NCBI RefSeq assembly: GCF_015291705.1
Contig: NZ_CP030050.1
Span: 8,866,001 to 8,930,000, forward strand
Length of the DNA: 64,000 bases
Origin: Bradyrhizobium arachidis
Lineage (GTDB): Bacteria; Pseudomonadota; Alphaproteobacteria; Rhizobiales; Xanthobacteraceae
Direction of reading: 5' to 3'
The notes under the pieces were generated by a model. The model had not been told where the DNA came from, searched no databases, and saw nothing but the letters and a program-made list of their open reading frames with translations. Shown piece by piece: positions 8,247 through 17,052 of this stretch (its first letter is position 1; every line of letters starts with the position of its first letter). The position numbers were made by a program, and so were the translations under genes.

Positions 8247-8952
8247 CTGCGGGTCCCGGACGGCCGAGCTGCGCATAGGCGCGGCGGGTCGCCTCGTTCA
8301 GCGTCTCTTCCAGCTCGAGCCGCAGGGTTTCCATCATGGCCGCGTCGGCGTCCGGCGGAACGTGGATTTCCTTGATGCCGACCAATGCGCCCCGCCCGAA
8401 TGGCAAATTGATGGTGGTACGGTCCCAGTTCTTGAGCCGGATGAATCGGCTGGTCGCCATCGCGAAAGGCATGATCGGCCGCCCCGATTCCCGTGCCAGC
8501 ATGATGATGCCGAGCCCGGCCACGCGCGCGCGCTTGGGGACATCGGCGGTCAGCGCGACATTACAACCGTCCTCGAGCGTCCGCACCATTTCCTTGAAGG
8601 CGCCGACACCGCCCTTGCGGTGGAAGGCGCCGCCATGGTCGCCGGAACCGCGGATCGTGCCGATGCCGAGCCGCTCGGCGGCGATCGCATTGTACTCGCC
8701 GTCGCGGTGCCGCGAGATCAGGACCCTGGCCTTGTAGGAGTCCTTGTTCTTGATGAACGGGGTGAGGAAATGCTGGCCGTGCCAGAATGCGAAAATCGCC
8801 GGGATCTGCGGCTCGACGATGTCATAGACGTCGGGCGGATCGAACGTGAACTTGTTGGTCCGCCAGACAAAGCGCAGATATTCGGCCGCCAGGACCCCGA
8901 CGGCACGCTGAAACCAGCTGCTTCGCAGCGTATTGCGAAGCAGTTTCTTCAA
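8239..8952 (-). CDS. DUF374 lysophospholipid-acyltransferase-family protein
   Basis: 237 residues of the DUF374 branch of the LPLAT acyltransferases. FWHGQHFL gives the acceptor His motif, ISRHRDGE the second block and LTADVPKRARVAGLG the third. Its fixed place next to waaA and lpxK suggests an acyl transfer or related step in lipid A or LPS maturation, but the substrate is not established. It overlaps the DUF4170 gene as ATGA and the waaA start by 8 bp. Confidence 0.85.
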   Translation of the reverse strand: MKKLLRNTLRSSWFQRAVGVLAAEYLRFVWRTNKFTFDPPDVYDIVEPQIPAIFAFWHGQHFLTPFIKNKDSYKARVLISRHRDGEYNAIAAERLGIGTIRGSGDHGGAFHRKGGVGAFKEMVRTLEDGCNVALTADVPKRARVAGLGIIMLARESGRPIMPFAMATSRFIRLKNWDRTTINLPFGRGALVGIKEIHVPPDADAAMMETLRLELEETLNEATRRAYAQLGRPGPADG

Positions 8953-9197
8953 CGCGCCGGCTTCGATTCTTGGGTAGGGTCGAGCAGCCGGTGCAGATGG
9001 ACGATGAAATAGCGCATCTGGGCGTTGTCGACCGTGCTCTGCGCCTTGGCCCGCCAGGCGGCGTGGGCGGTCGCATAGTTCGGATAGAGGCCGACGATCT
9101 CGACGTCGTCCAGGTTCTTGAAGGTGTTGTGCTCGAGATCGACGAGCTCGCCGCCGATGACGAGATGCAGCAATTGTTGCGGGGCACTATCTGACAT
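8949..9197 (-). CDS. DUF4170 family protein
   Basis: 82 residues from ATG 9197 (MSDSAPQQLLHLVIGGELVD). Matches the small DUF4170 family commonly found upstream of the DUF374 gene in alphaproteobacteria: LVIGGEL, VGLYPNYATAHAAWRAKAQ and YFIVHLHRLLDP are diagnostic. Function unknown; by context linked to lipid A synthesis. Its stop overlaps the next start (ATGA). Confidence 0.85.
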   Translation of the reverse strand: MSDSAPQQLLHLVIGGELVDLEHNTFKNLDDVEIVGLYPNYATAHAAWRAKAQSTVDNAQMRYFIVHLHRLLDPTQESKPAR

Positions 9198-9258
9198 GGA
9201 TTCTGTTCCTAACGGGCTGCCCGGCAAAGCAGTGTTCGACAAGCACGACGAAAGCGCT

Positions 9259-10074
9259 TCAGGCTAAGGGGCGGTTTCGAAGATGCGCGACAATGCTCGC
9301 ATGACGATCGCGACCCGCTGCCACCAGCACCCCGTGCGCCACTTCCCGGCGGTTATAGAGGATGGGATCTCCGGAGAGGTCGCTCATCCTACCATCCGCT
9401 TCCTGCACGATCAAATCGGCCGCCGCAAGGTCCCAATCATGGCTGTTGCCGCCCGCAAAAGCCGCATCCAGCACGCCATCGGCGACCCGGCACAGGCGCA
9501 GCGCGAGCGAGCCGATTCGCGGATGCAGCTTGATGTCGCCGCCGGAGGTATTGAGCCGCTCGACCATCGGCTTCGGGCCGGCGACGCGGGAGAAATCGAG
9601 CGCCGATCCGCCCGCTGCCCGCACGGCCTTGCCGTTCAGCGTCGTGCCCTGGCCGCGGGCCGCGAAGAAGAACTCGTTGGTGGTCGGCGCGTATACCGCG
9701 GCCAGCACCGGCGCGGCATCCTCGACCAGCGCGACGCTGACGCACCATTCGTCATGGCCGTTGAGATAGTTGCGCGTGCCGTCGATGGGATCGACCACCC
9801 AGGTCAGCCGCCGCGACAGCCGCGTGGAATCGTCGGCGCTCTCCTCCGACAGCCAGCCATAGCCTGGAGTCGCCGAGCGCAGGCGCGCCTCGAGCAGGTC
9901 GTTGACGGCGATGTCGGCTTCCGAGACCGGCGAGGACGCGCCCTTGATCCATTTCCTCAGCTCGGTGCGGAACATCGAGTGCGCGAGGCTGCCCGCCTCC
10001 CGCACCGTGTCTTTCAGCAGCGCCGCATCACGCGTCAGGATGGTTTCGAGGGAGTGCGCGTCAACGTCCGCCAA
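9259..10074 (-). CDS. cysQ: 3'(2'),5'-bisphosphate nucleotidase / inositol monophosphatase family
   Basis: 271 residues of the Li-sensitive Mg-dependent phosphatase superfamily. Metal ligands are visible in WVVDPIDGTRNY (Asp95, Asp98) and HDWDLAAADLIVQEADG; WLSEES provides the upstream Glu. CysQ-type enzymes hydrolyse PAP to AMP; an inositol phosphatase role cannot be excluded. The start appears to be TTG at 10074, inside the last codons of pmbA (14-bp overlap); no ATG occurs before residue 34. A 61-bp gap separates it from DUF4170. Confidence 0.8.
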   Translation of the reverse strand: MADVDAHSLETILTRDAALLKDTVREAGSLAHSMFRTELRKWIKGASSPVSEADIAVNDLLEARLRSATPGYGWLSEESADDSTRLSRRLTWVVDPIDGTRNYLNGHDEWCVSVALVEDAAPVLAAVYAPTTNEFFFAARGQGTTLNGKAVRAAGGSALDFSRVAGPKPMVERLNTSGGDIKLHPRIGSLALRLCRVADGVLDAAFAGGNSHDWDLAAADLIVQEADGRMSDLSGDPILYNRREVAHGVLVAAGRDRHASIVAHLRNRPLA

Positions 10075-11452
10075 GCGTCAAACCCTCGATGCGCACCGTC
10101 GGCGCATTGATGCCGTAGCGGAACTCCAGATTGTTGGCCGGCTGCATCGATTTGAAGATCTCGAACAGGTGGCCCGCAATCGTCACCTCGCTGACGGGAT
10201 AGGTGATCTCGCCGTTCTCGATCCAGAAGCCGGAGGCGCCGCGGCTGTAATCGCCGGTGACGCCGTTGACCCCCGAGCCGATCAAATCGGTGACGTAGAA
10301 TCCCTGCTTGATGTCGGAGATCAGCTCGGCCGGCGTCGGTGTGCCGGGCTCGAGATGCAGATTGTAGGGCCCCGGCGAGGGCGAGGACGAGACGCCGCGA
10401 TGGGCGTGGCCGGTGGTGACGAGGCCGAGCTCGCGCGCGGTGGCGCAGTCGAGCAGCCAGGTCGTCAGCACGCCCTCGTCGACGAGCGCAGTCCGCTTCA
10501 CTGCGACGCCTTCGGCATCGAAGCTCTGCGAGCGCAGGCCGCGCTTACGCAAGGGATCGTCGATGATGCGGATGTTCTTGGCGAACAGCTGCTGGCCGAG
10601 CTTGTCCTTGAGGAAGCTGGTCTTGCGCGCGATCGAGGCGCCGTTGATGGCGCCGACGAGATGGCCGACCAGCGAGCCGGCAACGCGCGGATCGAACACG
10701 ACGGGCACCTTGCAGGTCTCGACCTTGCGCGGATTGTAGCGCGCCACCGTGCGCTCGCCGGCGGAACGGCCCACGACTTCCGGCGACAGCAGATCGGCGC
10801 CATGCGGCGCCGAGGTGAAGTCGTAGTCGCGCTCCATGCCGGTGCCTTCGCCTGATATGGCGGTGGCCGAGATGCCCTGGCTGGAACGCAAATAAGAGCC
10901 GTGGAAGCCGGTCGAGGTGACGAGCACCATGCCGCCCATGCCGGCCGATGCCGACGCACCGCCGGATTTGGTCACGCCCTTCACGGCGAGCGCGGCGGCT
11001 TCAGCAGCCAGCGCGCGGCGCTCGAGCTCTGAAGTTGCGGGCACGTCGGGATCGAGCAGATCGAGATCGGGGAAGTCGCGCGCGAGCAGCGCGGGATCGG
11101 CGAGGCCGACATATTTGTCTGATGGCGCGACCTTCGCCATCGCCACCGCGCGTTCGGCGAGCTTGGTCACGGCATCGCCGCTGACGTCGTTGGTCGAGAC
11201 CACCGCCTGGCGCTGGCCGACCAGCACGCGCAGGCCGACATCGTCGCCCTCGGACCGCTCGGATTCCTCGACGCGGCCGTCGCGCACCTCCACGCCTTGC
11301 GAGACGCCGCGCACCGCGACCGCATCGGCCGCATCCGCGCCGGCGCGCCTCGCCGCCTCCACCAGCCGCTGTGCGAGATCGGACAGCGCGGACTGATCGA
11401 ACAGATCGCGATTGGCTTTAGGCGAAAGCGTCGAGCTTGGTGAAGGGTTCAC
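10061..11452 (-). CDS. pmbA: TldD/PmbA family metalloprotease subunit
   Basis: About 463 residues of the TldE/PmbA family, which with TldD forms a heterodimeric peptidase that trims small peptides such as microcin precursors and CcdA. The N-terminal domain (residues 20-190) and C-terminal beta-rich domain follow the family order: VEVRDGRVEESERSEGDDVG, then FDPRVAGSLVGHL and GVNGVTGDYSRGASGFWIEN split by the expected spacing. Best start is GTG 11452 with AGGA nine bases upstream; translation from 11536 would add an unlikely Arg/Pro-rich leader. It heads the envelope operon; tldD is not in the window. Confidence 0.88.
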   Translation of the reverse strand: MNPSPSSTLSPKANRDLFDQSALSDLAQRLVEAARRAGADAADAVAVRGVSQGVEVRDGRVEESERSEGDDVGLRVLVGQRQAVVSTNDVSGDAVTKLAERAVAMAKVAPSDKYVGLADPALLARDFPDLDLLDPDVPATSELERRALAAEAAALAVKGVTKSGGASASAGMGGMVLVTSTGFHGSYLRSSQGISATAISGEGTGMERDYDFTSAPHGADLLSPEVVGRSAGERTVARYNPRKVETCKVPVVFDPRVAGSLVGHLVGAINGASIARKTSFLKDKLGQQLFAKNIRIIDDPLRKRGLRSQSFDAEGVAVKRTALVDEGVLTTWLLDCATARELGLVTTGHAHRGVSSSPSPGPYNLHLEPGTPTPAELISDIKQGFYVTDLIGSGVNGVTGDYSRGASGFWIENGEITYPVSEVTIAGHLFEIFKSMQPANNLEFRYGINAPTVRIEGLTLGGR

Positions 11453-11721
11453 AAACGAAATCCTGTTGGGGCGCGGGAGGTTTCGGGGCGACAGGCGCCG
11501 TGACCACCAGATGTGCCCAAATGGTGCGGACTTCAAGCGTTTTCAGCCCGCAAAAGGCTCAGATTCGCACGTCCAAGGCAACGTCTCGTCAATCATGCGC
11601 GCCAAGGTCTTGTCAATCATGCGCGGCGGTGAGGTTGGATTAACCAGCCTTTTTAAGCGGTTTCGGAAATGGACGCGCTAAGGTCCTCGCATCGACCGGG
11701 AACATAATCTCGGCGGGGAGA

Positions 11722-12249
11722 ATGAAAGCCGTGAGGCGTCAAACATCAACAAGCGGGGTCGCTCCCGCCGGGTCGAGCCGCTCCTTGCGGCTCGACCCTC
11801 TTTCCCTTCCGGTCCGCTTCGATGCGCACGATCCGCGCGCCGACGGTTACACCCGGCAGATCGAGCTTCATCGCGAACGCGTCGTGCTGCGCCGTGCCGT
11901 CCGCGGCATGCAGATGGCGATCAACGTGCGCGTCAGCGACTTCGTCGGCGTTGCGCTGCGCGGCAATGACGAGGCGCAGGCGCTCGTCCTCGTGCATCGC
12001 GATCCCTCGCTCTCCGTTCCGCTGCAGGTCAGCGCCGACGGCGAAGAACTCAACGAGGCCTGGGCGATCTGGAGCGAGCTTTTCGCGCTGCCGCAGCTCG
12101 ACGAAGGCGCGCGCAAGCCCGCAGCCCGCCGTCGCCGCGCCAACGCGATCCGCACCCGCCGTCCGAAATTCTTGATGCGCCGCCGCGCCGGCGTCGCGCG
12201 CGAGCTGCCGGTTCATCTCGGCGAACACGAGATCATCGCGCGGAATTGA
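11722..12249 (+). CDS. DUF6101 family protein
   Basis: 175 residues. The central block (roughly 40-130) is a small beta-rich domain with RVVLRRAVRGMQMAINVRV and WAIWSELFALP, which I associate with the rhizobial DUF6101 family; the C-terminal 45 residues are very Arg-rich. No signal peptide. Function unknown. The 270 bp upstream hold two copies of GTCAATCATGCGCG (11588-11624) and no gene. Confidence 0.75.
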   Translation: MKAVRRQTSTSGVAPAGSSRSLRLDPLSLPVRFDAHDPRADGYTRQIELHRERVVLRRAVRGMQMAINVRVSDFVGVALRGNDEAQALVLVHRDPSLSVPLQVSADGEELNEAWAIWSELFALPQLDEGARKPAARRRRANAIRTRRPKFLMRRRAGVARELPVHLGEHEIIARN

Positions 12250-12267
12250 ACGGCACTCACAGGTGCC

Positions 12268-12361
12268 GTGGGGTGGGCAAAGCGACGCGTGCCCATCTCG
12301 TCTATCTTTTTCTCGGAAAGATGGTGGGCGCGGCGCAAGGGCGCCTTTGCCCACCCTACGG
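12268..12361. repeat. inverted repeat, GTAGGGTGGGC family (copy 3)
   Basis: Ends CCGTGGGGTGGGCAAAGCG and GCCTTTGCCCACCCTACGG. It lies between the convergent DUF6101 and ubiA genes, reaching to within 3 bp of the ubiA stop, so it may serve both transcripts as a 3' hairpin. Confidence 0.7.
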
Positions 12362-12363
12362 CG

Positions 12364-13296
12364 TCACGCCGCCCGCATCACGGCGTCCGTCAGCAATCCC
12401 GCAAACAGCAGCAGGCCCGCGTGCTTGTTCGAATAGAACAGGCGCTTGCACAGCTCGGGATCGTCGATCCGGAGGCGCACGATCTGCGAGGCGAGATGCG
12501 CGGCGAAGGCCATAAGCCCGAGCCATGCCGGCCAGCGCACATCACCTGATGCCAGCGCGACACCGATCAGCACCACCGCGAGGCCGTAGAACAGGATCAA
12601 GGCCTGGTGCGTGTGCGCGCCGAACAGGCGCGCGGTGGATTTGACGCCGATCAGCGCGTCGTCCTCGGCATCCTGATGCGCGTAGATGGTGTCATAGCCG
12701 ATCACCCAGGCGATCGACCCGGCATAGAGCACCAGCGCGGTGATGTCGATGCGGCCGAAGGTGACGGCAAAGCCCATCAGCGCGCCCCAGGAGAAGGCGA
12801 GCCCGAGGAAGACCTGCGGCCACCAGGTGACGCGCTTCATGAAGGGATAGACGGCGACGACCACCAGCGAGGCGATGCCGGTCACGACGGCAAAGCGATT
12901 GAACTGGAGCAGCACGACGAGGCCGACCAGCGCCAGCGCGACCAGGAAGGCCAGCGCCTGCTTCACGGTGATTTGCCCCGCGGGCAGCGGCCGCGAGCGG
13001 GTGCGCTCGACCCTGGCGTCGAGGTCGCGGTCGGTGATGTCGTTCCAGGCGCAGCCTGCCCCGCGCATCGCAAAGGCGCCGATGAAGAACAGCACAATGG
13101 TGAGCGGCAGGCGGCGGACGTCGTGCGCCATGCCGCTCGCGAGCGCGGCCGACCACCAGCACGGCATCAACAAGAGCCAGGAGCCGATCGGACGATCGAA
13201 GCGGGACAGGCGCAAGTAAGGTCGCGCCCAATGCGGCGCGAGCGTATCGACCCAGTTGCCGGTGGAATCGGCAACACGGGCGGATGTGTCGCTCAT
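12364..13296 (-). CDS. ubiA: 4-hydroxybenzoate polyprenyltransferase
   Basis: Integral membrane enzyme that joins the polyprenyl chain to 4-hydroxybenzoate in ubiquinone synthesis. 310 residues, with about eight hydrophobic segments. Both Asp-rich diphosphate/Mg sites are present: NDITDRDLDARVERTRSRPL from residue 85 and YAHQDAEDDALIGVKSTA near 205-222. It overlaps the upstream secreted-protein gene by 4 bp (ATGA). Confidence 0.95.
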   Translation of the reverse strand: MSDTSARVADSTGNWVDTLAPHWARPYLRLSRFDRPIGSWLLLMPCWWSAALASGMAHDVRRLPLTIVLFFIGAFAMRGAGCAWNDITDRDLDARVERTRSRPLPAGQITVKQALAFLVALALVGLVVLLQFNRFAVVTGIASLVVVAVYPFMKRVTWWPQVFLGLAFSWGALMGFAVTFGRIDITALVLYAGSIAWVIGYDTIYAHQDAEDDALIGVKSTARLFGAHTHQALILFYGLAVVLIGVALASGDVRWPAWLGLMAFAAHLASQIVRLRIDDPELCKRLFYSNKHAGLLLFAGLLTDAVMRAA

Positions 13297-13958
13297 CGGG
13301 TGAGGACGTTGCCGTTGAGCGTGTCGAAGGTGCTGCCGCCCTTCTTGCCGGCATTGGCTTCAGGCGCAGAACCAGACCCCAGCACCTCGCTCAGCGACGG
13401 ACCGGCCGGCCGCGCCTGCTGTTGCTGCATCTGCTGCGCGACGTTGCAGACCTTCGTCGTCATGGCTTCGGTGTTCTTGTGGCCTTCCTTCATCTGCGCG
13501 CCGACCTGTGCCGGGATGCCGCATTTGGCGGAATTCTTCTCGATGTATTTGAGCATGTTCGTTTCAGCCTGGCTGAAATTGCGGATCAGCTTGCAGGCCT
13601 CGTCCGGCGGGGCGTGACGGTCGCTCGCGGCCTTGATCAGCTTGCCGCGCTTTTCGGCCTCCTCGCGCAGAGGCAAGAACGCCTTCATGCAGTCCTCACC
13701 GGAACCGGCCTGCGTCGGCGGAGCGGCGCTGAAGGCGCCGGCGCCGCCAATGGGCGCAGCGCCATTCACGGGAAACGAGGATTGCGGTGCCGCGCCGACA
13801 GAGGCGGTCGGCGCCGAGCCGTTCACGGGCGGAAAGGCCGAGCTGCTCGCAGCCTGGTTCGGTAGCGGCGCCGGGAAGGCGCTTTGCGCATAGGCGCCCG
13901 CGGCGCCCAGGCTGATCATGGCGACAGTGATCGGAACCATCAAATGACGGATCATCAA
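13293..13958 (-). CDS. secreted hypothetical protein coupled to ubiA
   Basis: 221 residues with a signal peptide (MIRHLMVPITVAMISLGAAG), a Ser/Pro/Ala low-complexity linker to about residue 85, then a helical domain with four cysteines (GEDCMKAFLP, EACKLIRNF, SAKCGIP, TKVCNVAQQ) and a Gln tract. Likely periplasmic. I recognise no named family. It overlaps ubiA as ATGA, so the two are co-translated although no shared function is apparent. Confidence 0.7.
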   Translation of the reverse strand: MMIRHLMVPITVAMISLGAAGAYAQSAFPAPLPNQAASSSAFPPVNGSAPTASVGAAPQSSFPVNGAAPIGGAGAFSAAPPTQAGSGEDCMKAFLPLREEAEKRGKLIKAASDRHAPPDEACKLIRNFSQAETNMLKYIEKNSAKCGIPAQVGAQMKEGHKNTEAMTTKVCNVAQQMQQQQARPAGPSLSEVLGSGSAPEANAGKKGGSTFDTLNGNVLTR

Positions 13959-14165
13959 GACAGTCTCTCCGGCAGGAGCTTACGGGGCTCGGCGTCTTCC
14001 CAATTGAAGCGCAACCAGCGTGCTCGCGTATTTACGATTCCCGCCGGCCCTTAACAACCCGTCGAATAGGGCAAGAGCGCGGCGTCGGGACGCACCAAAG
14101 TGGCGATATTTACCCCGAAAGTGCTGCTTTCGGTTAAGAAAGCCGGCAAATCGGACCTTCGAACC

Positions 14166-14918
14166 ATGCCTTCCCACGATTTCCGCGCCCCCCGCCTGTT
14201 CGTCGACGCTCCCCTGGCCCAGGACGCCAGGGTCGCGCTCGACCGCGACCAGAGCAATTATCTCGGCAATGTGCTGCGGCTGGCCGCCGGGGCCGAAGTT
14301 CTGGCCTTCAACGGCCGCGACGGCGAGTGGCAGGCCGCCATCGAGGGCCGCAAGCGGCCGGATGGGCTGGTGATCCTGCAGCAGACCCGGCCCCAGGACC
14401 GTCTGGCCGACCTCGCCTACGTCTTCGCCCCGCTCAAGCATGCCCGTCTCGACTACATGGTCCAGAAGGCCATCGAGATGGGTGCCGCGACGCTGCAACC
14501 AGTCCTGACCCGGTTCACCCAGGCTTCCCGGGTCAACACCGAGCGGATGCGCGCCAATGTGGTCGAGGCGGCCGAGCAATGCGGCATCCTGAGCATCGCC
14601 GGTGTCGCCGAGCCGGTGCCGCTGGAGCGCTACCTGAGCCAGCGCCCCGCCGATCGGCTGCTGATCTTCTGCGATGAAGCGGCAGACGTCCAAAATCCTG
14701 TCCAGAACCTGCAAAACGCGCGCGAGGCGGCCGGCCACGGCGTCGACGTGCTGATCGGTCCCGAAGGCGGCTTTGCCGAAGAAGAGCGGGCCCTGCTGCT
14801 GCGGCAGCCCAAGATCCTGCGGCTGGCGCTGGGTCCGCGGATCATGCGGGCCGACACCGCCGCGGTGGCAGCGCTGGCGCTGGTGCAAGCGGTGCTGGGC
14901 GATTGGGGCGGCGGTTAG
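14166..14918 (+). CDS. rsmE: 16S rRNA (uracil1498-N3)-methyltransferase
   Basis: 250 residues of the RsmE branch of the SPOUT methyltransferases, which methylate U1498 of 16S rRNA using SAM. The N-terminal PUA-like domain is followed by the knotted SAM site: LIGPEGGFAEEE near residue 197 and LGPRIMRADTAAVAAL near the C-terminus. ATG 14166 (MPSHDFRAPRLFVD) matches the family start; the 22-residue extension from 14100 is Lys-rich and unlikely. It ends 1 bp from the stop of the convergent AraC-type gene. Confidence 0.93.
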   Translation: MPSHDFRAPRLFVDAPLAQDARVALDRDQSNYLGNVLRLAAGAEVLAFNGRDGEWQAAIEGRKRPDGLVILQQTRPQDRLADLAYVFAPLKHARLDYMVQKAIEMGAATLQPVLTRFTQASRVNTERMRANVVEAAEQCGILSIAGVAEPVPLERYLSQRPADRLLIFCDEAADVQNPVQNLQNAREAAGHGVDVLIGPEGGFAEEERALLLRQPKILRLALGPRIMRADTAAVAALALVQAVLGDWGGG

Positions 14919-14919
14919 C

Positions 14920-15927
14920 CTATTCCCCTCGCAGCGACCGCTGCAAGGTCTCGGACGGCAGTTCCCCGAAAGCTGCCCGGTAACTCGCCGCGAACTCGCT
15001 CAGATGCCAGAAGCCATGCGCAATCGCGCAGGACTTCACACTGCGCGCTGCCGGGCCGACGCGCAGCTGCTTGCGCACCGACCAAAGGCGCAACACCCGG
15101 CTGTAGCGATTCGGGCTCATGCCGCAAATGGCCAGCGTCGCGCTCTGGAGGGTCCGAACCGACACGCCCACCTGCTCTGCCAGTTCGGTGGTCTTGGGCC
15201 AGATCATCAGATTGCGCCGTATCGACTCTTCCATATCCACGACGATCTGCCGATAGCGATTCGTCAGGGATGGAGCAGCCGCACTAGTCACGCTGGTCCG
15301 GATTGCGGCATCCACGGTGCTGAGCAGCGATTGCTCGACGACGGCTCGCGAGGCCGGCTCGTCCAGGACGTCTGGATCATAGGCTGCGGTTTCAAGCGTC
15401 GTGGAGATCAAGCCGCGCAGAGAGGCGAGCATGCCCGGTGCCGCATTCAGCAGGTGATAGCCGTCGCTCAATTGTCCCCAAGGCTCGCGCCCGGGCGCAC
15501 TGAAATATGCAACACCTATCAGGCGCCCCTCAGGCTCATAGACCAGGCAATCGGACGCTCCCTTTAGAATCACGATCGAGCTGCCAATCGTCCGCCCGTT
15601 GATCCGGGTCGCGGTCACATGATCCATCGGAACCACCACGGCGACGGCATGGGCCAGGTCATAACCGCGAATGATCCGCGGGAACGTCTTCACCAGCGAG
15701 AGAGTCATGTTTGGCAGGCTAAGCCTGGCGCGCATGATGGCAGTTGTCCCGACAGACAGCGGCATGCTGGACGCGCCGGCATATCGCTCGGTTTCGCCGA
15801 AATGATCGAAGTCGTACGATTGAAGCTCGAGGGCAGCGGATGGCCTCAGCCCCTGAAAAGACAGCCCGCCGTTCGCCGCTATTTTTTGCGCTCCATCGCG
15901 AGCGATGTTGAGATGGCTTCGATCCAT
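14920..15927 (-). CDS. AraC family transcriptional regulator
   Basis: 335 residues. The last 100 hold the two helix-turn-helix motifs of AraC proteins (TELAEQVGVSVRTLQSATLA and SCAIAHGFWHLSEFAASYRA; then GELPSE). The N-terminal 220 residues resemble the AraC-binding-like domain of the type found in regulators such as FeaR/OruR relatives. Inducer unknown. It follows the next regulator with only a 10-bp gap on the same strand, so the two are probably one operon. Confidence 0.85.
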   Translation of the reverse strand: MDRSHLNIARDGAQKIAANGGLSFQGLRPSAALELQSYDFDHFGETERYAGASSMPLSVGTTAIMRARLSLPNMTLSLVKTFPRIIRGYDLAHAVAVVVPMDHVTATRINGRTIGSSIVILKGASDCLVYEPEGRLIGVAYFSAPGREPWGQLSDGYHLLNAAPGMLASLRGLISTTLETAAYDPDVLDEPASRAVVEQSLLSTVDAAIRTSVTSAAAPSLTNRYRQIVVDMEESIRRNLMIWPKTTELAEQVGVSVRTLQSATLAICGMSPNRYSRVLRLWSVRKQLRVGPAARSVKSCAIAHGFWHLSEFAASYRAAFGELPSETLQRSLRGE

Positions 15928-15937
15928 ATCCCGCCGC

Positions 15938-16444
15938 TTATTTCGCCTTCCTCGTGGATGTAGCGCCCTTGCGGACGCGCAGATCGTCCGGCCCGTTGAT
16001 GCCGGAGCGCTTGAGATCGCGCAGCAGTTTGGTCAGCAACAGCATATTGGTCTTCTGCAGTTCGTGATTGTTCCCAAACCTGAAAGCGTTCTGCTCGGTC
16101 ACGATGAGCCCGGCCTTGGTCTCGGCGAGAATCTTTCGTTTCTTAAGTCCTGTCACGCGACGGCGAACTGTCTCGAGCGGCAGGCTGAGGAAGCGAGAGA
16201 GTGCCGCCCGAGACACACCTTGCTTGATCGCATCCGGCTCGACCGCATGAATGCTGGAGAAGCTCTCGTCCAGCGACGGGTCGTTCATCACATTGATGAC
16301 ATTCGCGTTGAGAATTGCATGAACGATCAGAAGGTCCAGCGGATCGAACTCGTCGTAATGCCGGAACATCTCGCTGATCGAAAACAGCATATAGGCCAGC
16401 GTATGCCGCGAGACCGCCCGGATAACATCTGAAGTATTGCGCAT
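15938..16444 (-). CDS. winged-helix regulator-like protein
   Basis: 168 residues. The segment RAALSRFLSLPLETVRRRVT (about 85-105) followed by LKKRKILAETKAGLIVTEQN reads as a recognition helix and wing, as in MarR/Lrp-type DNA-binding domains. The N-terminal half is a helical dimerisation-like region. The family is not recognised by name. A perfect 13-bp palindrome lies 17 bp before the start, which suggests autoregulation. Upstream member of a likely two-regulator operon. Confidence 0.6.
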   Translation of the reverse strand: MRNTSDVIRAVSRHTLAYMLFSISEMFRHYDEFDPLDLLIVHAILNANVINVMNDPSLDESFSSIHAVEPDAIKQGVSRAALSRFLSLPLETVRRRVTGLKKRKILAETKAGLIVTEQNAFRFGNNHELQKTNMLLLTKLLRDLKRSGINGPDDLRVRKGATSTRKAK

Positions 16445-16460
16445 GAATCGGAAACCAATA

Positions 16461-16473
16461 TTTACATTGTAAA
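16461..16473. promoter_or_regulatory. palindrome TTTACATTGTAAA upstream of regulator
   Basis: TTTACA-T-TGTAAA is a perfect odd-length palindrome 17 bp upstream of ATG 16444 of the minus-strand winged-helix gene. Placement near the transcription start fits an operator for that protein. Confidence 0.45.
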
Positions 16474-16646
16474 CGAAGGGCGGCAGCAGATGAATGATCC
16501 GCCATACCCAAAATGAGTATGCGACGACTTGCCCGCCGCACTCAATTTCTCAATGTGAGGTCGAGCCTGCGGTTGCGGCGGCGAGTCGCATGCGACGCAC
16601 AAAATCAGCGACCAGCAATGAGGCTGCCGCTGGGGACGACCTGACC

Positions 16647-16862
16647 ATGGACGACGATGCATTGGAGATGCGGCGGCGCGAGGAACTCGGGCTTATCAAG
16701 GCGTTTCTCGGCATAAGGGACCCGGGCAAAAGGCACAGAATTCTCGAGCTTGCCGAGCAGCTCGCAGATCACGCTGTGCTGGAAGCAGCAGGGCTTGTCT
16801 TCGCTTCCACCGGCGCATTGCCTGACGATGGGTCCATAGACGTCGCTGGCCAAACCGAATGA
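16647..16862 (+). CDS. small hypothetical protein, 71 aa
   Basis: MDDDALEMRRREELGLIKAF opens an all-helical acidic protein with the phrase IRDPGKRHRILELAEQLAD. Small rhizobial proteins with a similar 'I-x-D-P-x-K-R' helix exist near regulators, but I cannot name the family. An ATG at 16590 (MRRTKSATS) would add a basic N-terminus. Divergent from the winged-helix gene. Confidence 0.45.
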   Translation: MDDDALEMRRREELGLIKAFLGIRDPGKRHRILELAEQLADHAVLEAAGLVFASTGALPDDGSIDVAGQTE

Positions 16863-16880
16863 AAGCCAGACCTCTCGTTT

Positions 16881-16900
16881 TCAGGTATTAAATTACCTGA
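16881..16900. promoter_or_regulatory. 20-bp inverted repeat TCAGGTATTAAATTACCTGA
   Basis: Arms TCAGGTA and TACCTGA are perfect, separated by TTAAAT. It begins 19 bp after the stop of the small gene and about 150 bp before hisZ. There is no T-tract, so a terminator is unlikely; the 20-bp size is that of a dimeric regulator site. Confidence 0.4.
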
Positions 16901-17052
16901 GACACTTTCCGCGAGATCGCGTCCTTCCAGCTCCAAAGCCGTTAAGGGATTGATCCATTGGAGGTCGAAACCGCTTTCGGGCCATGCTAAGGGCTGCGCC
17001 AATTCGCCTCCCCCTTGCCTTGCCCGGTTCCACCGGGACGATGGACCCTGAG

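Noticed and set aside
11412..11681. 89-codon plus-strand frame upstream of DUF6101
   Set aside because: It runs over the start of pmbA and then through two direct repeats; no ribosome site and no recognisable protein.
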